64,000 nucleotides of DNA from Hyphochytrium catenoides. Lineage: Eukaryota; Sar; Hyphochytriomycetes; Hyphochytriales; Hyphochytriaceae. The notes beneath the pieces are model-generated. The model saw only the letters and a program-made list of their open reading frames with translations. It did not search any database and was not told the DNA's origin. Below, piece by piece: positions 21,634 through 32,829 of this stretch (position 1 is the stretch's first letter; each line of letters starts with the position of its first letter). Both the position numbers and the translations under genes were made by a program. Location of the stretch: positions 1-64,000 of the forward strand of contig FLMG01002232.1 in assembly GCA_900088475.1 (NCBI GenBank). The letters run 5' to 3'.

Positions 21634-23181
21634 ATGGTGCGGAGGGCACATCGTGACGTAGAAGTTAAGGTGCTTGACCATGTACCTTGGCCCATGACGA
21701 AGGAGATGTTAGTGGATGTCCTAGGACAAAGAGTATCGAACTTCAGCGATACCGTCATAGCAAGTCTGTGGGGAGGCGTAGGGACCGTGTCCCGCATTTT
21801 TATTGAGCTCAAGAACGAAAAGGACGAGTCAAATCGACGAGGAGAAAGGCGAGGAGTACGAGACTCTATTACGAAGAAGGAGGCCTGTCAAACATTGATA
21901 GTCAAGCATGTCGACGCACACTTTGGGAGCGACAAAAAGTCACGCACGAAAGTTCAAAGTTATAGGGTAGAAGGAACTTTCTATAGAGACTTTGCGCAAC
22001 AGCTCAACGCCAGGCATATCCGCGTCCCAGAGCCAGTTCTTGTCGCCGATGATGTGCTGGGCAACGAGTTCTTCTTTATTCTTGAGGATCTTCTAGTTAG
22101 CTATCCGGTTCAGAAAGAAGATTTGACGTTTTTAGAGGCACAAGCTGTCGTCCGCTGGATGGCAAAGTTCCATGCCTTCTTTTGGGAGAGTGCGCAGTCT
22201 TCCCTTTCAACAGCGTTAGGAAAAGTCGGGAGCTACTGGGAGCTGGAAAAGCGCCAGCCAGAGTACCGTGACCTAGAGTATGAGTATCTCCAAGTGTATA
22301 AAAGAATGAGAAGGCGATATGGAAGCTCCTTTGCAGAGGAAAAAGGTACAACTCTATTGCTGAAGCTGCGCACTTCTCCTCTGGGTGAAACTCCTGTTTT
22401 TATCCTAATTCGTCTGGCTCCTGAATCTCTCGTCCTCTCTTTCGCTATTCCATCTCTTCAATGTCATCTTGTCGCTATGCTTCGTACGCAGGCATGTTCT
22501 GTTCTGACACCAGGAACGTTGAGCGTTACCAAAAGATGGCCATCTGCTGAAGCGGTATGATGCTTACACCCTCAACCCACAGGTATGGAGCAACTAGGAA
22601 AGCGACTGAAAGCCATCGCCAAGCCTGTCGATGCTATCTTGCGTGGTCATACTACCAAAAATTCCGAGGACGGCGGGACAAGCCCACCCGACTCGGTGCG
22701 GTATATGACAGTGGTTCATGGGGACGTCAAAGGGGCAAATATTTTGCTTCGAAGGACAGAGCAGGGAGCTGGAGAGAAGTCTTCGAGCTCGAATCAGTGG
22801 GAAGCTGCACTTTATGACTTTCAATGGTGTGGACGAGGATATGGCGTCGTGGACTTTGCCTACTTCATGTGCTCGTCAGTCAAGAGTCCTGCAGCTTGTG
22901 AACAAGAGCTTCTCACCTTATACTACGATGAGCTAGTCGAAGGTCTGGGTGAGGATCGTGTTCCTTCGTTGGAGGTCATGACGCGGCTTTATGAAATTGC
23001 CCTTATTGACTTTGTCCGCTTCCTTGTCTCCTGGGGCATGTGGGGCGATGAGAAATGGATTCTCCGAAGGACCAATGCGATCATGTCTGTACTTGATGGA
23101 GGAAGATTACTGACAGCTGAAGAGTACGCAGAGGCATTACATGCCTATTTGGACTCTGTTGGCTTCACAACATTTAGATAA
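21634..23181 (+). CDS. CHK/EcKinase-like small-molecule kinase (APH fold)
   Basis: The two exons, 21634-22345 and 22583-23181, are joined by a 237-nt GT-AG intron and give 436 residues. The start is the ATG of MVRRAHRD; the frame is open upstream but without an ATG. The N-terminal half matches the nucleotide-binding lobe of aminoglycoside phosphotransferase/choline-kinase-like proteins, with a Lys in LIVKHVDAH and a partner Glu in YRVEGTFYRDF, followed by FFILEDL at the hinge. The catalytic loop is HGDVKGANILL (His283, Asp285), and the metal-binding segment is DFQWCGRGYGVVDFAYFM (Asp316). The DFQ plus D-F-A-Y arrangement is typical of the CHK-like/EcKinase clade (DUF1679 relatives). The phosphorylated substrate is unknown; ecdysteroid kinases are one animal branch and need not apply in a protist. 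Confidence 0.88.
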
Positions 23182-24465
23182 CCAACTGGGAGGTAGCTTC
23201 AGTGTATAAAGTTATTTATTGCTATTAGTCCATGTGGCTTTGTCGCCCCGGTGGTGGTGGGGACTTACGGTGAGGTACCAAGAGTGTTCTTTGTGACAGA
23301 CAGACAGCAGATGAATATGGGGATTTATCTCCCTGTGACGGCCTAAGCTTGATGCCTGAAGCTTATGTAAGAGTTCTCATAAAAGAGGAGACTGAGCTCA
23401 TAGAAGAGGGACAGGGACGTCTACCGAGAATGTGATGCATAAGGTCCCGTCAGACCACGTTTGCCACTCAACTAAAGGCAACCACACTAAGAGATATTTT
23501 GAAGGAAGAGGAAGGAGGGTATGGAGTCCCTAAGGTGGCGGTGTAAGTGAGCCTGCTCAAAGGCCCAAACGCGCTTACAATCACTGACAGAAAGAACTCC
23601 ACAAAAAGTCCCTTCTCTGGGCGGCTACTTATCCACCAGTAGACCGTGATTCGGTGCAATCTCTGCGTTACGACACAACACTTCCACGTATCTAGCCTGT
23701 GCCAGCTTTTAGTTGATTATTCGGGACCTATCATGACTACCGCCCGCGACTACATGACTACCGTGCTCGTTAAGCTTCCAGACCTATTTTGCACCATGAA
23801 AATAAGGTGTAAATGGGAAGGGAGATAAGCCATTACCGTCCCGCATTCTTTTATGTAGTTGTCCCATCGAAGCGTCGTACCACGTCCAAGTGACAAAGTT
23901 GCTCCTGCTTGCTCTCGATTGCTTAAATGCTAAAGCTGCTTCCAACTACTTGGCGCCGCAGGACGGTCGTCTCTTGCTCTGTATTTGGTCTCCTCGTCCA
24001 GGAAATCTATTGTTGAAGACGCAGCTGTTGTTGACGATAAAAAGCTTCAGAAAGAACGGACTCTTCGGATGTCTGCATCAAGAAAAGCCTCTCAGATTGC
24101 TGTCGGTTAGCGGCTATGCGTGATCCAGCACGAAAGAGATCAGTAATACGTTATCAATTGATGATCTAGTGCCGTTAGCTCCTTCCAGAGGCTGTTATTT
24201 TGCTTGCCATCAGGATGAAGAGGCACAATAAAATCTCCGGATGAAGCAATAGAATGTCTCTGCTTATTACGGGCGGCTGGTTGAGAAGAGGCACAGAGAC
24301 GGAGAGACGAGAGAGTTACGCCGCGTCAGAAGAGAGCAGGTGTCAGGTAGAACACAGTACAGGTTTATTTCGAGACTGTCTTTGGCCGTTCCCTTGACGG
24401 GGCTGCACGAAGAGCGGTGACATAGGGTGCTCGGAGGACTTCTGGCAGAGGACTGTAAGTGACGG
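23182..24465. other. Intergenic region, no gene seen
   Basis: 1.28 kb between the kinase stop and the IFT70 start. Only short, unrelated frames are present. The IFT70 promoter should lie near the right-hand end. Confidence 0.5.
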
Positions 24466-25773
24466 ATGGCATCTATTCTCCCTGAGGGCAGCTATACCAC
24501 TACCATTTATGGCCTGATTAAGGACCAGCAATATGCAGAGGCTGCACGGATTCTTCAATGGGAATTGCAGAACTTCCCGAGAAGTCGTGCTGCTCTGTCT
24601 CTCCTCGGCTATTGCTTCTTCCACATGCATGACTTCAATAATGCAGCTCTAATCTATGAACAGCTTGTGAAGATTCATCCTGAGGTTGAGGAGTACAAGA
24701 TCTATTATGCCCAAGCACTGTACAAGGCTGGCATGTTCCTTGAGGCTACAAAGGCATCACACAGGGTCGATACCCAGCAGTTTGGCCAGAGAGTCCTCGT
24801 CCTACAGGTTCCGCCTAATCTTTCCAGCCAGCCTGCCTTCCGTGCTACTCTGAGTTACAAGACTACCTTTCCTTCATGCTTAGTTTCTAGCGCTTGTTCT
24901 AAGTTTGTCTTTTTAGTCATTGTACTCATTCTCCTGCCTACGCCACAGTCTGCCATCAAGTACGAACAGGACGACTTGCCAGGAGCCAAAGCGTTGCTTG
25001 ATCAATGCCTTCCTGATGACCCTGATACTGTCATCAACTACGCATGCGTTGCGTTCAAAGAGGTAAGCCAGGGGATGATGGGTTACGGACACTGTGGGTG
25101 TGCACGAGCGAAAGAGCCAGAGGCACCGGAAAGTATATCCATTTACCAGGATCAACCAACAAGTAAAACGGACAGTGAGGATAGTCTCAGCCAGTCACGC
25201 ACAGAGAGAGAGAATGAGAGTATGTGTGCGAACGAGAGAGTCTTTGTGTTCATATTTGTGTGAGAGTGCAGGGATGAGAAAGCGAGAGAGGAGATAGAAT
25301 GCGCGCCTATGCGTGTCTCTTTGATTGAGGGAAAGAGAGAGCCTATTCTAAGACAAGGGAAGGAAGATTATGGAAGGAAGCAGCAGCAAGGGGAGAGGGA
25401 GGGAAGATGCGATAACGGATGTAGACTAAGAGAGCATAACACAGTAGGGCATAACCTTTACTGATGCTGTCCGCTTCGTACTATTCAGGGGAAGTTTGAT
25501 GACGCACGTCAGAAGTTTCAGGATGCAATGAACACGTTGGGACACAAAGCAGAGCTCTCTTACGCGATTGCCCTGTGCTACTATCAGCTGAAGCAGTATG
25601 GACCAGCGTTAAAGTGTATCGCTGAAATTATTGAGAGAGGGGTCAGAGAGCATCCAGAGCTGAGTGTGGGAAGCAACGCGGATGGCGTAGATGTAAGGAN
25701 NNNNNNNNNNNNNNNNNNNNNNNNNNNNNNNNNNNNNNNNNNNNNNNNNNNNNNNNNNNNNNNNNNNNNNNNN

Positions 25774-25825
<52 letters not shown>

Positions 25826-26464
25826 CCTATCTATCTATCTATCTACCTATCTATCTCTACCCTTCCTCGCATACACTCAGTCTTTCTCAATTTCTCTTAA
25901 TACCTATCTACCTATCTATCTATCTATCTATCTGTTTCTCTCTCTCTCTAGCTAGCTATCTATCTCTCGGTCAAAAGTACATGTACACAGCGAATCCATT
26001 GTCCCCTCTTTGTCGTCCTCGTCTCGCTCCTCCTCTGTCCCATTACTCGGTTCTTCTTCTGCACTATGCATAGTGCCCTCTCTCGCAGTCTTCGTACGCC
26101 TGACGGTTCTAACAATTACTCTCCCTCGTACACACATGTTCCTCACCTCTGACCTCGTTCCTACATCCATCACATTCAGCGTCGGCAACTCTACCGTTCT
26201 TCGGGACACCGCGCTCGTAGAAGCTTTCAACTTGAAAGCAGCAATCGAGTTCAACATGAAGAACATGGAGGCAGCCAAGGAAGCGTTGACTGACATGCCA
26301 CCAAGGAGAGAGGAAGAGTTGGACCCAGTTTCTTTGCACAATCAGGCTCTCATGAACATGGATGCAGGTAGGAGCTTCTATGGGCTTGTCCAATATGAGT
26401 AGATTGAGTAGTGACATATGAGACAAACTGAGTGATCTCCGTCGGCGTGCGTGAGTGTATGGGA

Positions 26465-26497
<33 letters not shown>

Positions 26498-28488
26498 GAG
26501 AGAGAAGAGAGAGAGATGAGGCCGCAGCCTTCATCGATGACCTGGGAAAGGAAAGATGGGGGAAGTAAGGCGTTTCTATTTACTTCGGTGGACCAGTGTA
26601 ACCTTTTTTATTGGATTGGTGGTATCTCACAGGTCCCTCCTTTGGGCACTGCCTGTCTCTTCTGTCTCTATCCTCTTTATTCCTCGTTTCTTCCCGTTCA
26701 AACTGGTCATCTGACTTTTCTTCTTGTAGACCCGTCCACTGGACTTAAGAAGCTGAACTATCTTCTCGCCAATCCGCCCTTCCCACCGACAACCTTTGGC
26801 AATCTCCTTCTTTTACACTGCAAGCACCAGTACTATGACTTGGCTGCGGACGTCCTTGCAGAGAATGCTCATCTCTCGTTCAAGCTTCTCTCTCAAGATC
26901 TTTATGAGTTCTTAGACACTACAATCATGGTGCAGACAAGCCCAGAGGAGGCCTACAGGAAGTTTGATGAGCTCACAAACAAGCATATTGATAACCTGCG
27001 AAAATTGACAAAGCAGATTCAAGATGCAAGAATAGCAAGAGATAATGAGAAGATCAAACAGAGTCTTAAAGACTATGACGAAGCTCTAGAGCGGTACGTG
27101 CACTAAAAGAAGAAGGTCGAGAGCTCACAGGGTTCAAGACTTCTGTTAGGCTGCTTCTGGCTAACCGCTATCTCAACCTGTAAGGTACATCCCAGTGCTC
27201 ATGGGTATGGCTCGAATCTATTGGGAGAGGGAGAACTATCCGATGGTGGAGAAGATCTTTAGACAGTCGGCAGAGTTCTGCTCTGAGCACGAGATCTGGA
27301 AGCTGAATGTGGCCCATACGTTCTTTATGCAGGAAACAAAGTTCAAGGAAGCTATCAGGTTCTCTATCCACCTCTTCTTCCTTTACCCATTATCATTTTC
27401 TTCATGAGTCCTTCCTCTGCCGTCCTGCTATCGTAAAGCCCTACCTTTCTCTCTCTCACTACCGAGCGCATCCGATGTGCAGGTACTATGAGCCCTTTGT
27501 GAAGAAGCATTACGATAGCATCTTGGATGTCCAGGCAATCGTCCTTGCCAATCTCTGCGTCAGCTATATCATGACGAGCCAGAACGAAGAGGCTGAAGAA
27601 CTGATGAGACTCATCGAGAAAGAGGCATGAATAGCCATTCTCTCTCGCCGTCTCTTTCTGTGTGTGTGTCTCTCTGTGTGTGTCGCGTCTTTTTTATCTC
27701 TCATCGGCCTACTCCTTAAACCTCTACTGATAGGCCACTACCTCGTTTATAGCTCAAACTCTCTAACCCTTTCAAATCGTGATGTTCCTTGACAGGAGGA
27801 GAAATTATCCTATAGTAACCCTGAGAAGCAAGTGTACCATCTCTGCATCGTCAACCTTGTCATCGGCACGCTTTACTGCGCTAAAGGGAACTTTGAGTTT
27901 GGCATCAGGTAAGGCCTGGCATCGCCTTTCCGTTAGCTGACCGTCTTCCTCTGGAGTTCACTGCTTCCTTGATTTTTAGATCTCATAGCCACCTCGAACC
28001 TTTTGTGGCCCTCCTTTAAGCTCACCTGTCGCTGGACAGCCATCAGTTGGTCTTTCTCTATCCTATAATAATGCTTCGAACCATTGTAGCTGAGGTGTTC
28101 ACTCGCAGCCAGTTGCTTTCTTACTTCTGTCACTGGCTTCCTTGATACTTCTATGTAACGAATTATCTCTTCGCCTTGTTCTCCTCTTCGCAGCCGTATA
28201 ATCAAGTCCTTGGAACCGTACGATAAGAAGATTTCCACCGACACGTGGTACTATGCAAAGCGCTGCTTCCTTGCTCTCGCTGAGCAGCTAGCAAAGCATA
28301 TGCTGATGCTGAAGGACAACACCCTCCAAGAGATCCTTTCTTTCCTTGACGAAGCAGACAAAAACGGCGGCAAGATATACACCTCCGTAGAGATGGGCAT
28401 AGATGGGGAAGACCCAGTGGAGCCACGGCACACGGTAAGTTATGACGCGCGGCAACTGAAGAGAATATTCATGAAGCTAAGGGATTAG
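24466..28488 (+). CDS. IFT70: Intraflagellar transport protein 70 (TTC30/DYF-1 family)
   Basis: IFT70 is a TPR subunit of the IFT-B1 complex, which carries cargo up the ciliary axoneme by kinesin-2. Exons: 24466-24807, 24949-25062, 25489-25700, 26180-26367, 26730-27093, 27185-27358, 27483-27624, 27796-27908 and 28194-28488; 647 residues against about 665 in animals. Nearly colinear conserved blocks include RSRAALSLLGYCFFH, IAEIIERGVREHPEL, ALVEAFNLKAAIE, LTDMPPR-EEELDPV, FGNLLLLHCKHQYYDLAADV, NYPMVEKIFR, AIVLANLCVSYIMTSQNEEA, CIVNLVIGTLYCAKGN and STDTWYYAKRCFL. Exon 3 ends at the first N of the assembly gap; the phase (AG then C making Ser) is consistent with the family sequence V-R-S-V-G-N. 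Intron 7 has a GC donor. Its presence implies a ciliated life stage. Introns hold GA, TG and TATC microsatellites. Confidence 0.95.
24808..24948 (+). other. Stop-free, phase-preserving intron 1 of IFT70
   Basis: The 141-nt intron (47 codons) is a multiple of three and has no in-frame stop, so retention would add 47 residues including a hydrophobic run (FVFLVIVLILLP). Homologues pass directly from V-L-Q to A-I-K-Y here, so it is read as an intron bounded by GT and CACAG. Confidence 0.8.
25700..25773. other. Assembly gap (74 N)
   Basis: A run of Ns replaces the end of IFT70 exon 3 (its last base), the donor and the start of intron 3. It abuts a long (TATC)n microsatellite, which is the probable reason the assembly failed here. 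The true size is unknown. Confidence 0.98.
25774..25975 (+). repeat. (TATC)n / (TCTA)n microsatellite in IFT70 intron 3
   Basis: Tetranucleotide repeats run from 25774 to about 25858, with occasional TACC variants. They resume at about 25902-25932 and decay into CT-rich and CTAG sequence by about 25975. The frame translated through it is an artefact of S-I-Y-L repeats. Confidence 0.95.
27625..27795 (+). other. GC-AG intron 7 of IFT70
   Basis: The exon ends ATCGAGAAAGAG and the intron begins GCATGA; the acceptor is TTGACAG before GAGGAGAAATTA. The phase-0 join gives I-E-K-E then E-E-K-L-S-Y, matching the animal sequence I-E-K-E-E-E-Q-L-S-Y. Without splicing the frame stops at TGA within two codons, and there is no GT before that stop. 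A TG(n) tract (about 27659-27683) lies inside. Confidence 0.85.
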
Positions 28489-28507
28489 GCGATGGTCCGC
28501 GCACAGC

Positions 28508-28573
28508 CGACTCCTATGTTATCAATCCATATAATGAAGTCGACTCCTATGTTATCAATCCATATAATGAAGT
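28508..28573 (+). repeat. Perfect 33-bp direct tandem duplication
   Basis: Two adjacent copies of a 33-bp unit beginning CGACTCCTATG start at 28508 and 28541, just downstream of the IFT70 stop codon, in its likely 3' untranslated region. Confidence 0.95.
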
Positions 28574-28939
28574 CCGTCTCATTAGCCATGTCATCAAAAG
28601 ACGACCGTCCTCTCTCTCTCTCTCTCTCTCTCGCTCTGTCCTCTTGCACAGTCACCGAGTCTTTGATTGCCCCTGCTTGTACGTCATCCTCTCCAGATTA
28701 TTTCGTTTGATTACTTAGACAAGTCTATAATGGGCTCAACCAAGTATAAAAACAGTTGCAGCTGGCCACTGTCCTCGAATCATGGACTTAAGATCCTAAC
28801 TGCGTAACCCGGACTCTAGTAAGAAGATGTCAAGCGGGAGATCTAAGGACCTTTGGACGTGGAGGTACTTGCCCGCCCAAATATGCGGTGCTATGACGAG
28901 CTAGCTTGAGGATTCAGCGGAAGATTGGTGTGGAGGCGC

Positions 28940-29115
28940 CGACAGAGCTTGCTTGGGGCAGAGCTTCCCGGTGTCACGACAGAGCCTATCTAGGGAGTTT
29001 GTGGTGTGGCGCCGGAGCCTACGGAGGCAGAGCTTCTGGATGAGTCGACGGAGCTTGCCTGAGGCAGGGGTTGTGTGTATCGACAGAGCTCGTTGGAGTG
29101 AGAGATTGCCGCTTC
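28940..29115 (+). repeat. Degenerate minisatellite, about 35-bp unit, five copies
   Basis: Copies begin with CGACAGAGC or close variants (CGCCGGAGCC, CGACGGAGCTT) at about 28940, 28977, 29010, 29046 and 29081, a spacing of 33-37 bp. Each copy continues into a GGCAGAG- or TGTGT-like segment. It lies in the intergenic space before the isomerase gene. A (CT)n tract follows at about 29384-29425. No gene is seen between 28489 and 29779. Confidence 0.75.
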
Positions 29116-29386
29116 AACAGAGATTGTTATTTGCAAAAAGAAGAGAGAGTAGAGCCCGGCCAGGTCGAGCTGTCATAGACCCAAGCTGTTTGATGGCAAC
29201 TAGAGCCTGCCCCGACCAAACGCCAGTGTCTCTCATCTCAGTAGAACTGATGAGCTTGAAATAGCATCTCGCAAGGAAAGCAAGCGATAGACAGAGAGAT
29301 TGGGATCGCGCTCCTGGAGTAGATCTGACGGGCAAGGCAATCCTCACATCCTCTCCCTCTCCGCCATCATCACATCCCGTCTGATC

Positions 29387-29423
<37 letters not shown>

Positions 29424-29779
29424 CCTCCCCTCTCCCTCTCCTCTTTCGGCATCTCTCCTGTCATATCTGGCGCCCTTTCTCCCTCACCCTTCCCTCCTCA
29501 ACACGTTTGTTGAAGCTCGAGGTCTATTATTCTTCCCTCCTCCTGGTCTGCTCCTCAAACTTCAGAAGGCCAAAGCACCCACTTTCTTCACTCTACAGTC
29601 TCTTGTCTTCTTGAATCTTCCACGCCGCCAAGTGGAGCGCTCTTTGCTCATAGCGTTCCAATCATCTCGCTGCCTCGTTGCGGTAGAGTAAGCTGCACCG
29701 CCAGGCGTCCACCCTGCACCAACGAGAGGACACGCGGCTTGTAAGAGGTCAACAGGACTCAGCAGCTTTGGCCAGCAGA

Positions 29780-32703
29780 ATGGCTAGTGAAGACTCCAAG
29801 ATGCGCAGTGTGCAGTGGGACCAAAAGAAGTGCTGCCTCCAGATGATAGACCAGCGTGTCCTACCTTTGGAGTTCAAGGTAAGCTCAGGTCTGCTTTCCC
29901 CTGCGCTGTACTCTCGTTGTGTGTGCGAATGCGTGCCACATGTCTACGTCTCTATCTATTCTGACGTCTACCTTTCTGCTCTCTGCCTCATAGACGGTTG
30001 AGTGCAGCACGGTCGAAGATGTCGCGACGCACATCACGAAGATGACCGTCCGTAAGTGCATGAATTGAGAGTGGACCATAAGCTGTTCGTCATCCCTTTA
30101 GTCCCTACTGGGTCTCGCCGGACGTTATTTTACCTATTCTTCTCCATCTCATTGAAACATGTCATGTGGTAGGTGGTGCCCCAGCTATCGGGGCGGCAGG
30201 TGCTTATGGCATGGCTATTGCGGCCAGACGCTCAACAACCGGAGAAAGGTGCGGGCGAAACTTGCGACGTCCACATGCTCGTCTTGTTCTCGTTTGCTTC
30301 GCGCTAAGGCTTTTGAATCAATGAGCTACCGGCATTATCTGCTCTTTACCGTCCTCCTCTTAGGAGGTTTCTGACCCCACGCCTCCAAGCGGAACACAAG
30401 CGCTCCTAGTCGATGGTCTCGCTATCCCTTTGAACCCTCACTTATCTCTTACCTTGTCTCTTTGCTCAAAGCAGCCAGCAGTTGATTCATAGCTTAAGAG
30501 AAGCGAAAGAAGTCCTCGATGCCGCGCGGCCGACAGCTGTAAATCTTAGCTGGGTAAGAGCTAGAAGACGGAAACTCCTCCGCGGGACTTAGGCAGGGGA
30601 GCGAGAAGAAAAGAGAAAGGGAAAGACATAGAAGAGCGAGGACAGAAAACGTGCGAGAGAGAAGAGAGAAGAATTGCAAGACTAAAGAAATAGTTGACGA
30701 GAAGACAGGACTGAAGTCTATACACAATAGCATGCTATCAACCTTTCAGGTTTCTTCTGACCTCAGCCTCGTTGTCTCCTTTACTCTTCTACAAACTGCA
30801 GGCCACAAGCCGGCTCTTGGCCTGGGCAGAGAAGGCAGAGAAGAGGTATCTTGGTCTGCGTGGTAGTCAGCATACCAGGGTCATGAGCTAATAGGTCTCT
30901 CACTTCATTTTTCAAACGCTTGTCGTTACCGTTCGCAACTAACGTCGTAGTGGTTCGGATGTCCATGAGATTCGGTCCGGCGTCCTAGAGCAGGCCCACA
31001 ACCTTGCCGAGGAGGTAAGAGGAGGAATGGAAGAGCACGAACAGGACCAAGTTTTGGGCATCTCCATTCGTTGTACCGCTTGCGTTCCGCTGCTTGCTGG
31101 GCCTAATCATCTTCTACCTCTCCCTCATACATTGAAAGGATGTCGAAATCAACCGCCGGCTATCAAAGTTTGGCGCAGACCTTGTACGCAAAGGCGCCAA
31201 CGTTCTCCATCACTGCAACACTGGCGCTCTCGCTACCGTTGACATAGGAACAGCCCTGGGAGTAATCTATGGTAAGAGAGCCTCCGTCAAGGGAGAAGGG
31301 CGGAAGGGCACCCACGCTTGACAGGTGGAGGCTTGTGAGTGGCCCCTTTCTCTAGGCTTTCGGCCCCGTGTAGCCTTACTTCCGTGTGGTCTCCTCCTGC
31401 GCCTAGCAATTTTCTTCTTCCTTCTCCCAGCATGATCCTTAAGTGTCTCCGGTGGTGGAAGAAGGTCGTGATCATTAGCAACCTTGTTGGTCATTTTTGT
31501 AGGATAGTCTATTTTCTCCTACACGCCTCTCCCTAACTTATGGTCTTATAGAATCTCATGCGCAAAACAAGAACATTCATGTCTGGGTGGATGAGACCAG
31601 GCCCCGTCTGCAGGGCTCAACGTTAACAGCCTGGGAGTTAATGCGAGCTAAGGTTCCGATGCACTTGATTGTTGATAACGCAGCAGGGCACTTGATGAGG
31701 ACCGGGAAGGTATAGGGCTGGACTCTTATCCGTTCTCACTCTTGTCCTCGACCGAAGTCCCTTTCTGACAAACCTATCACCTCCCTGGGTGGCCCATGTG
31801 CTTTCGTTCATCCTCCGTGTGGCGGGCGCGAAAATCTCTAACATCATGCCCTCTGGCTAGGTCGACATTATTCTTTTTGGCGCCGATAGAGTTGCAGCGA
31901 ATGGGGACGTGGCAAACAAGATTGGAACATACAAGGTATAGATGCTTGAGAAGAGTTCGTGTGTCTTGTAACTTTTGGAGCGGCAGTATCCATTCAGCAG
32001 CACAATGCGTGTTCCTGACTGATAGCATAAACCTGCAGGTGGCGGTCTGTGGTAGAGAAAACGGGATTCCTGTGTATGCTTGCGTCCCTACAAGGTATGC
32101 AATACTTCTTTGCCTCCAACTATAGTCACCACGGTGATGGAGGGAAACGTGGTGCTTTTTGTGACTCACACCTTAACCCTTCCCTTCTGCAGCACTATCG
32201 ACCTCAACTGCGCCACTGGTGATGATATCCCTATTGAAGAAAGAAGCCCAGAAGAGGTAAGACGTTTTAGAATTCATTCAGAGACACAGAGACGGAGACT
32301 GGGCCACAGGAACAGTGAGATAACCATTGGCTGGTAGACTTGGAAGAGAGAGGGACGTCAAACGATCTAGGATAGAGTCCGAGGAGCGTTGACGGTTCTG
32401 CTGCCATCAGGTTACGTTCTTTGGAGCCAAGCGTACCGCACCTGAGGGCTGTCCTGTTTACAATCCGGGCTTCGATGTCACGCCCGCGAAGTATTTGACT
32501 GGGATCATTACAGATGAAGGTAAGCACATCACTTCCTTGCTAAGCTGCCTCTCGCCAACCTTGCCCATGACTACTACTTCTGTTGGCGAAGTCTTGTCTT
32601 GACCTTTATTTTTATAGGTGTCTGTTACCCTCCGTTTGAGCTCAGTTTGCGGAAAGCAGTTCAGGCAGCAAAGGACAGAGCAGCTAGGGAAGGGCGGCTC
32701 TGA
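29780..32703 (+). CDS. MRI1: Methylthioribose-1-phosphate isomerase (MtnA/eIF2B-alpha-like fold)
   Basis: It converts 5-methylthioribose-1-phosphate to methylthioribulose-1-phosphate in the methionine salvage pathway. Thirteen exons: 29780-29878, 29994-30051, 30173-30248, 30472-30553, 30802-30845, 30951-31014, 31139-31271, 31552-31709, 31861-31935, 32039-32094, 32193-32256, 32411-32519 and 32618-32703; all GT-AG; 367 residues (human about 369). Key blocks are [44 protein letters not shown] with the catalytic Cys167, [40 protein letters not shown] with the catalytic Asp247, [11 protein letters not shown] and [21 protein letters not shown]. These separate it from the true eIF2B regulatory subunits. 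Exon 4 could begin at 30475 instead, losing one Ser. It converges with SAM50, with 126 nt between the stop codons. Confidence 0.95.
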
Positions 32704-32829
32704 TCTAACATGAGAGAACTCTCTTACGCAAAGAAGAGTCGCAATGGAGCCAGTAGCTTTAATCTTCTGTTAAACGCTTTCTCTTCTCTCTATGGCTACA
32801 AAGGTTTTCCCTTCCTTCTATTGCTACTC

